Counted from the first letter of the stretch, positions 1 through 7,029 are shown. The stretch: 11,818 nt of DNA from Actinocrinis sp046724665 (GCA_046724665.1 JBKOWZ010000260.1:1-11818), one strand, 5' to 3'. Numbers and translations are program-made. Notes: generated by a model not told the origin, from the letters alone.

Positions 1-142
1 CACACTCTCTCCGGGAATACCACCCATGCTGATGGTAGTCCGATAGTCCGGAATGACTATGCTTCCGTCACCTTCCGGTGTCCACGATGTAATCAACACC
101 GTCTCGCCCGATGTGCATTCCCCGTCTCATGCCGACGGCGAG
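1..142. other. Non-coding left edge, downstream of the kinase gene
   Basis: No gene is supported here. The stretch contains a tandem 8-mer repeat (TAGTCCGA TAGTCCGG, 36-51) overlapping the inverted repeat ATAGTC-CGGAAT-GACTAT (43-60). A further dyad CCGGAA/TTCCGG pairs 48-53 with 73-78. The composition is less GC-rich than in the neighbouring gene, as expected for a regulatory spacer. Whether it serves a gene to the left cannot be seen. Confidence 0.4.
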
Positions 143-1711
143 TCAGCCAAGCGGCGGCGGACCCGGCGGCAGATCCACCCGGATCAGGGCGCCGCGCGTG
201 GACGGGGCGACCTCGATGGTGCCGCCGTGCAACTCCACCGCCCAGCGGGCGATCGCCAGCCCGAGCCCGGTCCCGCCGCCGGTCGGCTGCGTACCGCCCT
301 CTTCGCTGCTGCTGCCCCCGCGAGTAAAGCGCTCGAAGACGCGCACCCGCTCGCCCTCGGGAATGCCCGGCCCCTCATCGGCCACCTCGATCCGCACACC
401 CCCGCCGGGCGGGGCCGCAGCGCCGACCCGTACGACGCCACCCGGCGGCGAGTGCTTGGCTGCGTTATCGACGAGGTTCGCCACCACTTGATGCAGGCGT
501 GACTGATCGGCGTGTACGGTCAACCCGCGCGGCTCGACCGACAACGCGAAGCGAACCGGTCGCCCAGCCGCGGCAGCCTCGGCGACCGCGCGGGCGAGGA
601 ACGGTTCGACCTCGAAGTCGGACAGATCCAGCGGCACCGCGCCGGCTTCCAGCCGTGAGAGGTCCAACAGTTCCTCGACCAACCGCCCGAGCCGTTCGGT
701 CTGCGTGAGCGCGGCCTTGACCGCGGCGTCGTCCGGACCGGTGACGCCATCGACTACGTTCTCAAGCACGGCGCGTAGCACGGAGATCGGCGTGCGCAGC
801 TCGTGCGAGACGTTCGCGATCAGCTCGCGCCGCTGCCGGTCCGCCGCCTCCAGATCTGCGGCCATCTGGTTGAAAGCCCCGGCCAACTCGCCGACCTCAT
901 CCTGCGACGACGCGCGGATCCGTCGGCTGTAGTCCCCAGCGGCCATCGCACGTGCGGCGGCAGTCATATGCCGCAGCGGTGACGTCATACCGTGCGCGAG
1001 AATCTGCGTCACGATCATCGACAGCACGGTGGCCGTCAGCACGACGAACCGCGCCTTGATGCCGATCGATACGCCGATCGCGGTAAACGAGCCCGCGAAC
1101 GTCACGCTCGCGATCACCAGAATGCCGAGCTTGGCCTTGATCGAGCGCACCGGATCCAGCGGCCGCAGATCGAGCCAGAGCCGCCGCAGCCAGGGGAATC
1201 GCGCAAGCAGCCGCCGCAGCCCGGCGGCCAGGCCAGGCAGCCAGGAGATGTCCTGCGGCAGGTCAAACGGCGGCTCCCGCCGATACCGCGGTCGAGGCTC
1301 CGCCCGATTCTGCGACCGCGCTCCAGAGCCACCCGCATCCCCAACCCCACCCGCATCGCCATTCCTGCCTACATCGCTGGTCCTGCCTGCCCCACCAGTG
1401 CCGCCCCGATCGCCAGTCCCGCCCGCCCCTCCAACGCCTCCCGGGCCGCCTTGATCGCCTACCCTGCCGGAGTTGCGCGCCAGATTGCCCGCCCCGCCTG
1501 CGTCGCTAACTCCGCCCACATCGCTAGTCCTGCCCACCCTGCCGGAGTTGCCCTGATCGCCTACCCTGCCGGAGTTGCCCGCCGGATTACCTGCCCCGCC
1601 TGCGTCGCCAACTCCGCCTGTCCCGCCGAAGCTTCCCGAATTGCCAGCCCCGCTCTGATCGCCAGTGCCGCCCGCCCCGCCAACGCCTCCCGGCTCGCCG
1701 TGACCGCTCAC
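143..1711 (-). CDS. Two-component sensor histidine kinase (HAMP/HisKA/HATPase) with Gly-rich repeat N-terminus
   Basis: This is a membrane histidine kinase of 522 residues, expected to phosphorylate the response regulator encoded immediately upstream. Residues 1-132 are Gly-rich repeats (motifs GGVGGAGGTGD, NSGRVGDQG, GRTSDVG). Residues 133-190 are basic and Pro-rich. Two hydrophobic segments follow at about 195-218 and 222-239, separated by only a few residues (KAR). HAMP spans about 240-292. HisKA spans about 293-360, with the phospho-acceptor H303 in VSHELRTP. The ATPase domain shows an N-box (NLVDNAAKH, about 412-420), a G1 box (DEGPGIP, 445-451) and a G2 box (GTGLGLAI, 480-487), so all catalytic motifs are intact. 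The GTG start is chosen because it overlaps the regulator stop in GTGA, which implies translational coupling. There is no extracytoplasmic sensor domain, so the input is probably membrane or cytoplasmic. The kinase identity is secure; the signal is unknown. Confidence 0.93.
   Translation of the reverse strand: MSGHGEPGGVGGAGGTGDQSGAGNSGSFGGTGGVGDAGGAGNPAGNSGRVGDQGNSGRVGRTSDVGGVSDAGGAGNLARNSGRVGDQGGPGGVGGAGGTGDRGGTGGAGRTSDVGRNGDAGGVGDAGGSGARSQNRAEPRPRYRREPPFDLPQDISWLPGLAAGLRRLLARFPWLRRLWLDLRPLDPVRSIKAKLGILVIASVTFAGSFTAIGVSIGIKARFVVLTATVLSMIVTQILAHGMTSPLRHMTAAARAMAAGDYSRRIRASSQDEVGELAGAFNQMAADLEAADRQRRELIANVSHELRTPISVLRAVLENVVDGVTGPDDAAVKAALTQTERLGRLVEELLDLSRLEAGAVPLDLSDFEVEPFLARAVAEAAAAGRPVRFALSVEPRGLTVHADQSRLHQVVANLVDNAAKHSPPGGVVRVGAAAPPGGGVRIEVADEGPGIPEGERVRVFERFTRGGSSSEEGGTQPTGGGTGLGLAIARWAVELHGGTIEVAPSTRGALIRVDLPPGPPPLG
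1322..1700 (-). repeat. Interspersed in-frame direct repeats encoding the Gly-rich kinase N-terminus
   Basis: Imperfect direct repeats lie inside the 5' end of the kinase gene. A 43-nt block at 1408-1450 recurs at 1657-1699 with about four mismatches, offset 249 nt. A block of about 60 nt beginning TGATCGCCTACCCTGCC at 1452 recurs at 1554, offset 102 nt. The 15-mer CCCTGCCGGAGTTGC occurs at 1462-1476, 1537-1551 and 1564-1578. A TCGCT(A/G)GTCCTGCC element occurs near 1374 and 1521. All offsets are multiples of three, so the reading frame is kept and the protein shows the same repetition (residues 34-54 versus 68-88 match at about 18 of 21). This fits recent slippage or recombination expansion under selection for an open frame. 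Confidence 0.85.
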
Positions 1712-2535
1712 GGCAGCTCACCCGGCGCCGGAAGCGCCCGAGTCACCGGAGCCACTGGAATCACCACGCTCGCCTCCAGCGCGTACCCGATCCCGTGCAC
1801 GGTTCGAATCCACTCCGCGCCGATCTTCTTGCGCAGAGCCTTGATGTGCGAGTCCACGGTCCGGGTCCCAGAAGCGTCCGCCCAATCCCACACCTCGGCC
1901 AGCAGCGACTCCCGCGAGGCGACCATCCCCGGCTTGTGCGCCAGGCAGCCGAGCAGATCGAACTCGATCGGTGTGAGGTGCACGTCCGCGCCGTCCACCC
2001 GCACCCGCCGCGCCGCCCGATCGATCTCCAGCTCGACACCGCCCCGATCCGCACCTGCGTCCCCGACGCTTTTCGGCGCGTGCACGCGCAGCCGCAGCGG
2101 AATCTCGTCGTTGTCTGCGGCACCCCGAGCCGCGTGAGCGAGCGTCTGCTGGCGCACGACCTCGACCCGGCGCAACAGTGCCTGCACCCGCGCGATCAGC
2201 TCCCGCATCGAGAACGGCTTGGTCAGGTAGTCGTCGGCCCCCGACCCGAGCCCCGCGAGCAGATCCGACTCGGCGTCCCGCGCGGTCAGCATCAGCACCG
2301 GCGTCGGCCACTCCCGCTGGATCCGGCGGCACACCTCCAGCCCGTCGAACCCCGGCAGCATCACGTCCAGCACCACCGCGTCCGGCCGCTGCTCCCGCAC
2401 CGCCGCGACCGCCCCGGGCCCGTCACCCGCGTGCGCCGTGTCGAACCCCGCCGCCGCCAGCCGCGCGACGACCGCGTCCGCGAGCGTCGGCTCATCCTCC
2501 ACCACGAGGATCAGGCGGCGCGCAGGTGTGTCCAT
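1708..2535 (-). CDS. OmpR/PhoB-family response regulator
   Basis: This is a DNA-binding response regulator of 275 residues, the partner of the kinase encoded just downstream. The receiver domain (about 7-121) has the acidic pair E13/D14, phospho-acceptor D57 (VVLDVMLPG), switch residue T84 and conserved K106 in TKPF. The winged-helix output domain (about 166-254) shows the usual landmarks LTPIEFDLL, ASRESLL, TRTVDSHIKALRKKI and IRTVHGIGYAL. The linker (about 123-165) is longer than usual for the family. A Pro/Ala-rich tail of about 20 residues ends the protein. The ATG at 2535 is chosen because the receiver fold starts within eight residues of it; the frame stays open far upstream, but only antisense to pgi. 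No strong ribosome-binding site is visible. The stop overlaps the kinase GTG. The target genes are unknown; autoregulation is likely for such pairs. Confidence 0.93.
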   Translation of the reverse strand: MDTPARRLILVVEDEPTLADAVVARLAAAGFDTAHAGDGPGAVAAVREQRPDAVVLDVMLPGFDGLEVCRRIQREWPTPVLMLTARDAESDLLAGLGSGADDYLTKPFSMRELIARVQALLRRVEVVRQQTLAHAARGAADNDEIPLRLRVHAPKSVGDAGADRGGVELEIDRAARRVRVDGADVHLTPIEFDLLGCLAHKPGMVASRESLLAEVWDWADASGTRTVDSHIKALRKKIGAEWIRTVHGIGYALEASVVIPVAPVTRALPAPGELP

Positions 2536-2652
2536 GCCGGGCAGCTTAGTTAGCCGACTCGATGTTAGGTTCGGCGGTGCATCGAGACGACGAAGACGCG
2601 GGTATCCGACGACGCGGTCATAAGTACATGTGACAAATAAGAGGAGACGTCG
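2536..2652. promoter_or_regulatory. Divergent promoter region between the response regulator and pgi
   Basis: These 117 nt are more AT-rich than the flanking genes and must carry promoters in both directions. On the minus strand TAACAT (plus-strand ATGTTA, 2562-2567) fits an actinobacterial -10 (TANNNT) about 27 nt from the regulator start. TTAG occurs three times (2546, 2550, 2565), a possible direct-repeat site for an OmpR-type regulator. On the plus strand pgi has a good Shine-Dalgarno GAGGAG at 2641-2646, six nt from its ATG. No convincing -35/-10 pair for pgi is evident. Confidence 0.4.
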
Positions 2653-4293
2653 ATGGCGGAGCAGTTGACGCAGACGGCGCAGTGGCAGGCCCTGGCGGAG
2701 CATCGGGACAAGTTCGGCGGAACGCACCTGCGGGAGTTGTTCGCCGCCGATCCGCAGCGAGCGGCGAAGCACACGCTGAGCGTGGGGGATCTGGTCATCG
2801 ACCTCTCGAAGAACCTGGTGACCGGCGAGACGCTGGAGTTGCTGGTCGCGCTGGCGCGGGCGCGGGGGGTGGAGGGGCTGCGGGACGCGATGTTCCGCGG
2901 CGAGAAGATCAACGTGACGGAGAACCGGGCCGTGCTGCACGTGGCGCTGCGGGCGCCGCGCTCGGAGCGGATCGAGGTGGACGGCCAGGACGTCGTGCCG
3001 GGGGTGCACGAGGTGCTGGGCCGGATGGGTGACTTCGCCAGCCGCGTCCGTTCGGGGGAATGGACCGGGCACACCGGCAAGCCGATCCGCAACGTCGTCA
3101 ATATCGGCATCGGCGGGTCGGATCTGGGCCCTGCGATGGCGTACGAGGCGCTGCGGGCCTATGCGGACCACACGCGGGTCTTCCGGTTCGTCTCCAACGT
3201 GGACGGCGCCGACCTCTACGAGGCCACGCGGGACCTGGACCCGGCCGAGACGCTGTTCATCGTCTCCTCGAAGACGTTCACGACCATCGAGACGGTCACC
3301 AATGCCACGTCCGCGCGCGCCTGGCTGCTGTCCGGGCTCGGCGGCGACGAGGCGGCCGTCGCGAAGCACTTCGCCGCGGTGTCCACGAACGCCGACGAGG
3401 TGGCGAAGTTCGGCATCGACACGGCGAACATGTTCGGGTTCTGGGACTGGGTCGGCGGCCGGTACTCCTTCGACTCGGCGATCGGCCTGTCGCTGATGGT
3501 CGCGATCGGCCCGAAGCAGTTCCACGAGATGCTGGCCGGCTTCCACACCGTGGACGAGCACTTCCGCACCGCGCCGCTGGAGCGCAACGTTCCGGCGCTG
3601 CTCGGCCTGCTCGGCGTCTGGTACGGCTCCTTCTTCGACGCGCAGACCCACGCGGTGCTGCCGTACTCGCACTACCTGAGCAAGTTCTCGGCGTACCTTC
3701 AGCAGCTCGACATGGAGTCCAACGGCAAGTCGGTACAGCGCGACGGCGAGCCGGTCGCCTGGCAGACCGGCCCGATCGTCTGGGGCACCCCGGGCACAAA
3801 CGGCCAGCACGCGTACTACCAGCTGATCCATCAGGGTACGAAGGTCATCCCGGCCGACTTCATCGGCTTCGCCGAGCCGGTCGTCCCGGCCGCCGACCCG
3901 CGCGGCGCGCACCACGACCTGCTGACCGCGAACTTCCTGGCCCAGACCGAGGCGCTGGCCTTCGGCAAGACCCGCGAGCAGGTCGAGGCGGAAGGCACGG
4001 TGGCGGCGATCGTGCCGCACCGCGTGTTCAAGGGCAACCACCCGACGACCACGATCCTCGCCCCGACCGTCAACCCCTCGGTGCTCGGCCAGCTCATCGC
4101 GCTCTACGAGCACAAGGTGTTCACGCAGGGCGCGGTGTGGAACATCAACTCCTTCGACCAGTGGGGCGTAGAACTCGGCAAGGTGCTGGCGAAGAAGATC
4201 GAGCCGGAGCTCGGCTCCGGGCCGAAGCACGGCGAACACGACTCGTCCACGGTTGGGTTGATCGAGCGTTACCGGCAACTGCGCAGTCGGTAA
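2653..4293 (+). CDS. pgi: Glucose-6-phosphate isomerase
   Basis: This cytosolic enzyme interconverts glucose 6-phosphate and fructose 6-phosphate and links glycolysis, gluconeogenesis and the pentose phosphate pathway. The protein has 546 residues, the normal length for the long bacterial form. Visible landmarks are the substrate loop GIGGSDLGP (152-160), the phosphate-binding SSKTFTT (205-211), family signature 1 around DWVGGRYSFDSAIG (265-278), the catalytic Glu in MESNGK (E355), the catalytic His in GTNGQHAYYQLIHQGT (H386), and signature 2, FDQWGVELGK (501-510), ending in the active-site Lys510. The ATG at 2653 has GAGGAG six nt upstream. The gene is monocistronic by context: the regulator upstream is divergent, and era follows after a spacer of about 220 nt. 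No anomaly was seen. Confidence 0.98.
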   Translation: MAEQLTQTAQWQALAEHRDKFGGTHLRELFAADPQRAAKHTLSVGDLVIDLSKNLVTGETLELLVALARARGVEGLRDAMFRGEKINVTENRAVLHVALRAPRSERIEVDGQDVVPGVHEVLGRMGDFASRVRSGEWTGHTGKPIRNVVNIGIGGSDLGPAMAYEALRAYADHTRVFRFVSNVDGADLYEATRDLDPAETLFIVSSKTFTTIETVTNATSARAWLLSGLGGDEAAVAKHFAAVSTNADEVAKFGIDTANMFGFWDWVGGRYSFDSAIGLSLMVAIGPKQFHEMLAGFHTVDEHFRTAPLERNVPALLGLLGVWYGSFFDAQTHAVLPYSHYLSKFSAYLQQLDMESNGKSVQRDGEPVAWQTGPIVWGTPGTNGQHAYYQLIHQGTKVIPADFIGFAEPVVPAADPRGAHHDLLTANFLAQTEALAFGKTREQVEAEGTVAAIVPHRVFKGNHPTTTILAPTVNPSVLGQLIALYEHKVFTQGAVWNINSFDQWGVELGKVLAKKIEPELGSGPKHGEHDSSTVGLIERYRQLRSR

Positions 4294-4394
4294 CGCTCGC
4301 GGCGTGAGGTCGGGGCGGGAGCCGTTCAGCGGCGGGGCGAGTACGCGAGGTCAGGGTGAACTCTTCATCGGTGGCCGGCAGTGGCACCGTCGTC

Positions 4395-4434
4395 CTCTCG
4401 AGAGCGATCAGCGCAGCTGGTCTCACCCCGGGGT
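4395..4434. terminator. Cluster of three palindromes downstream of pgi, possible terminator
   Basis: Three dyads stand side by side. CTCTCGAGAG (4395-4404) is a perfect palindrome. GATCAGC/GCTGGTC (4406-4412 with 4416-4422) forms a 7-bp stem with one G-U pair and a 3-nt loop. ACCCCGGGGT (4425-4434) is a perfect palindrome. No U-tract follows, but many actinobacterial terminators lack one. They lie about 100 nt after the pgi stop and 80 nt before era, so they could end pgi transcription or be operator sites for era. Confidence 0.35.
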
Positions 4435-4499
4435 CCCGATTCTCTCGATCCACTGTGGGAGCCCATAACCGCTTGGCCACGGCTGAACGCGCGATAAGG

Positions 4500-4505
4500 G
4501 ACAAT
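4500..4505 (+). promoter_or_regulatory. Candidate -10 element for a leaderless era transcript
   Basis: GACAAT ends seven nt before the ATG at 4513. This spacing would place the transcription start at or next to the start codon, the usual layout of leaderless actinobacterial mRNAs. The alternative in-frame ATG at 4504 overlaps this hexamer and has only AAGGG three nt upstream, too close for a good Shine-Dalgarno. The call is based on spacing and similarity alone. Confidence 0.35.
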
Positions 4506-4512
4506 GGCGGGC

Positions 4513-5670
4513 ATGAGTGAGCAGCGCCGCAGTTCCAGTCCCCGCGCCAAGGCCGGCCGCAATGCGGCTCGCGGCAACGCACAGCAGCAGGCAGCCGCGC
4601 GTAAGGCTGCCGAACAGCGGCGTAACCGGTCGATCGCGTTGGGGGAGCGCCGCACTACCACCGACTCGGTGCGGGCTGCCGAGCCTGCGCCGACCGCCGC
4701 GGGGCGGGCGCGGGTCGTGGATTCGCCGACGCCCGCTTCGTATACCGACATCCCGGACGGTTACCGCGCCGGGTTCGCGTGCTTCGTCGGGCGGCCGAAC
4801 GCGGGCAAGTCCACGCTGACGAACGCGCTCGTCGGCGCGAAGATCGCGATCACCTCGGGGCGGCCGCAGACCACCCGGCACACCGTGCGCGGCATCGTGC
4901 ACCGGCCGGACGCCCAGCTCGTGCTCGTTGACACCCCGGGGCTGCACCGGCCGCGCACGCTGCTCGGCGAGCGGCTGAACGACCAGGTGCGCGCGACGTG
5001 GGCCGAGGTGGACGTGATCGGGTTCTGCATCCCGGCCGACCAGAAGATCGGGCCCGGCGACATGTACATCGCGCGCGAGCTCGCCGCGGTCCGCCGCACT
5101 CCGAAGGTCGCCATCGTGACCAAGACGGACACCGCGGGCAAGCAGGCCGTCGGCGAGCAGCTCCTCGCGGCGGTCGAGCTCGGCAAGGAGGTCGGCATCG
5201 AGTGGGCCGACGTGGTCCCGGTCTCGGCGGTGGCGGGGGACCGGGTCGGCCTGCTCGCCGACCTGCTGGTCGCGCAGCTGCCCGACTCGCCGCCGCTGTA
5301 CCCGGGCGGGGAGCTGACCGACGAGCCCGAGCAGGTGATGGTCGGCGAGCTGATCCGCGAGGCGGCGCTCGAAGGCGTACGCGACGAACTGCCGCACTCG
5401 CTCGCGGTGACCGTCGAGGAGATGCTGCCGCGCGAGGGCCGGCCGAAGAACAAGCCGCTGCTCGACGTGCACGCGGTGCTCTACGTCGAGCGGCAGAGCC
5501 AGAAGGCGATCGTGATCGGCAGCGGCGGCTCACGGCTGCGCGACGTCGGCTCACGGGCACGGCGGCAGATCGAGGCGCTACTGGGGACGCCGGTGTACCT
5601 GGACCTGCACGTTAAGGTGGCCAAGGACTGGCAGCGGGACCCGAAGCAGTTGCAGCGGCTGGGGTTCTAG
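4513..5670 (+). CDS. era: GTPase Era (ribosome assembly), with long N-terminal extension
   Basis: Era is an essential-type GTPase that binds the 3' end of 16S rRNA and helps mature the 30S subunit. From the ATG at 4513 the protein has 385 residues, against roughly 300 in most bacteria. The excess is an N-terminal segment of about 80 residues rich in Ala, Gln, Arg and Ser, predicted disordered. The GTPase domain shows G1 GRPNAGKS (93-100), G2 TTRHT (about 120-124), G3 DTPG (140-143), G4 TKTD (203-206) and G5 SAVAG (238-242). The C-terminal KH domain (about 315-385) has the loop GSGG (336-339) and ends VAKDWQRDPKQLQRLGF, typical of actinobacterial Era. An alternative ATG at 4504 would add three residues. 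The gene is convergent with the acetyltransferase gene. Function is certain; the role of the extension is unknown. Confidence 0.95.
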   Translation: MSEQRRSSSPRAKAGRNAARGNAQQQAAARKAAEQRRNRSIALGERRTTTDSVRAAEPAPTAAGRARVVDSPTPASYTDIPDGYRAGFACFVGRPNAGKSTLTNALVGAKIAITSGRPQTTRHTVRGIVHRPDAQLVLVDTPGLHRPRTLLGERLNDQVRATWAEVDVIGFCIPADQKIGPGDMYIARELAAVRRTPKVAIVTKTDTAGKQAVGEQLLAAVELGKEVGIEWADVVPVSAVAGDRVGLLADLLVAQLPDSPPLYPGGELTDEPEQVMVGELIREAALEGVRDELPHSLAVTVEEMLPREGRPKNKPLLDVHAVLYVERQSQKAIVIGSGGSRLRDVGSRARRQIEALLGTPVYLDLHVKVAKDWQRDPKQLQRLGF

Positions 5671-5695
5671 CGCAGCACTTAACGCAGCGCTGCGC
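5670..5695. terminator. Candidate bidirectional terminator between convergent era and acetyltransferase genes
   Basis: GCGCAGC (5670-5676) pairs with GCTGCGC (5689-5695), a 7-bp stem with a 12-nt loop. The 3' arm also lies in an overlapping perfect palindrome, CGCAGCGCTGCG (5683-5694), so two alternative folds exist. The 29-nt gap between two convergent stop codons is the expected place for a shared terminator. No U-tract is present on either strand. Confidence 0.5.
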
Positions 5696-5699
5696 GCCG

Positions 5700-6824
5700 T
5701 CAGAGCGTCAGCGTCCACGCGGCGTGAGTATCGAGGGGGCGGAACCCGAGACGCCGGTTCACGGCCAGCATCCGGTGGTTGTCCACGGCGTTGTACGTGT
5801 CGAGTATCACCAGCGACGGTTCGGCCGTGAGCAATTCCCTGATGAGCTGCGCCTTGACGCGTACCGCCAGGCCGAGGCCGCGGTAATCGGGGGCGACGAC
5901 GGTCTCGTTCTGCTCGCCGCGCAGACCGTCCGCCGTGTGGGCGCTGGAGAGCGCGGCGATACGGCCGTTGGCCTGGTCGATCAGGCACGTGGTGTACTCG
6001 CGCAGGCCCGCGTGGCTGGCGGCCTGCTCGCGGTGACGGACCTCGGCGGAGGTGAACGGCGTCGCAGTCCCGGCTCCGACGGCGGCCGCAGGGCTCGGGA
6101 GCGGGTGCAGGTAATCGAGGGTGCTGACGTAACCGTCCAGGAACTCCTCGGGGCACGGACCGTTCCAGCCCAGCGCCGCAAAGCCGTCGCCGTCGCCGGG
6201 ACCCGGACGCGCGTGGCGGCGGCGCTGGCGCGGGACTTCGGTCGCGCTTGCCGCGGCTAGAGCCGGCGATGCGGTCGAACGCGTGGCCCGGGCGAGGCGG
6301 CGCGGCAGGTCGGGGCCGTTCAGATCGAGGCGGGAACGCAGGTCGCGGCCGCTGAGGTACAGGCCGTGCCGGGACGCGAAGGCCTCGCTCGCACCGGTGC
6401 GCGGGGCGTCCAGGATCAGCCGGGTCCGGCACCAGTTACGCGCGACCCCGGCGAGCGCGTCGAGCAGCATCGAGCCGACCCCGCATCTGCGCACGGCCGG
6501 GTGCACGGTGATCGCCGCGTGCGCGACGTCGCGATGGAACGCCTCGTAGAGCCCGAGCCGGGCCCAGCCGACGACGCAGCCTGTGCCGTCCGTCGCCGTG
6601 AACAGCAAGCGGCGGCCGCAGTACGGCGGCACCAGCACTCCGCGCAGCTCGGCGGGGCTGGTCCCCGGCTCGCCCGGCCGATCGGCCAGGTCGGCGGCGT
6701 GCTGGCAGGCCAGCACCCGGCGCAGCCCGGCCGCGTCCAGCCCGTCCGGCCCCAGCTCCAGCGCCGCCACCCGCCACTGGCGGGGTGGGCAGGCGGGGGC
6801 GAAGAAGCTGCGCACGGAATCCAT
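5700..6824 (-). CDS. Tandem GNAT-domain N-acetyltransferase
   Basis: This predicted cytoplasmic acetyltransferase has 374 residues and two GNAT folds. The N-terminal domain (about 60-160) carries the acetyl-CoA motif ITVHPAVRRCGVGSMLL (105-121), matching R-x-x-G-x-G/A. The C-terminal domain (about 250-374) has VAPDYRGLGLAVRVK (310-324) followed by the characteristic TYNAVDNHRMLAVNRRLGF (343-361). A basic low-complexity linker (about 175-215) separates them. Tandem GNAT proteins include mycothiol synthase MshD, but the sequence gives no reason to assign that activity, and many actinobacterial paralogues have unknown substrates. The ATG at 6824 is chosen because the frame upstream loses protein-like character. 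No clear ribosome-binding site is seen. It is divergent from leuA and convergent with era, so probably monocistronic. Confidence 0.85.
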   Translation of the reverse strand: MDSVRSFFAPACPPRQWRVAALELGPDGLDAAGLRRVLACQHAADLADRPGEPGTSPAELRGVLVPPYCGRRLLFTATDGTGCVVGWARLGLYEAFHRDVAHAAITVHPAVRRCGVGSMLLDALAGVARNWCRTRLILDAPRTGASEAFASRHGLYLSGRDLRSRLDLNGPDLPRRLARATRSTASPALAAASATEVPRQRRRHARPGPGDGDGFAALGWNGPCPEEFLDGYVSTLDYLHPLPSPAAAVGAGTATPFTSAEVRHREQAASHAGLREYTTCLIDQANGRIAALSSAHTADGLRGEQNETVVAPDYRGLGLAVRVKAQLIRELLTAEPSLVILDTYNAVDNHRMLAVNRRLGFRPLDTHAAWTLTL

Positions 6825-6875
6825 AACACAGTGCGGGCGGCCCGCGGATCGAGCAGAAACGCCCGGGAGCACTCG

Positions 6876-6889
6876 ATATCCCGAGATAT
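6876..6889. promoter_or_regulatory. Palindromic operator candidate upstream of the acetyltransferase gene
   Basis: ATATC-CCGA-GATAT is an inverted repeat with perfect 5-nt arms, conspicuously AT-rich in a GC-rich background. It lies 51 nt upstream of the acetyltransferase start and about 155 nt upstream of the leuA leader, the position expected for a repressor or activator site. The regulator is not identifiable from sequence alone. Confidence 0.4.
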
Positions 6890-7029
6890 TGCGCGGGATC
6901 GGTGACCTCCGTTGGGCGGGACCGGTGACACGTAAGGCCGCTCGGGGGACACCCGTCAGGCGCAGTGCCCAGCGTGTCCGCATGCTGGACCTCCCGGCGC
7001 GCAGGTGGCCACGGCACTGCGCGGTCGGC

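Noticed and set aside
1322..1700. CRISPR or minisatellite interpretation of the repeats at the kinase 5' end
   Set aside because: Repeats are unequal in spacing, have no unique spacers, and keep the reading frame; they are coding repeats.
992..2137. Plus-strand open frame of 381 codons opposite the kinase and regulator
   Set aside because: Its repetitive Ala/Pro/Ser composition is the reverse reading of the Gly-rich repeats; no start signal or known domain.
1708..4278. An 856-codon open frame on the minus strand running through pgi into the response regulator
   Set aside because: Only the last 275 codons look like a protein. The rest is antisense to pgi and open because of GC-rich codon bias.
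6825..6983. Upstream start (6983) for the acetyltransferase
   Set aside because: The extra 53 residues are Arg/Pro-rich without GNAT character and would cover the palindromic operator candidate.
6969..6988. Inverted repeat CCAGC/GCTGG upstream of the leuA leader
   Set aside because: Only 5-bp arms of GC-rich sequence with a 10-nt gap, close to chance expectation in this background.
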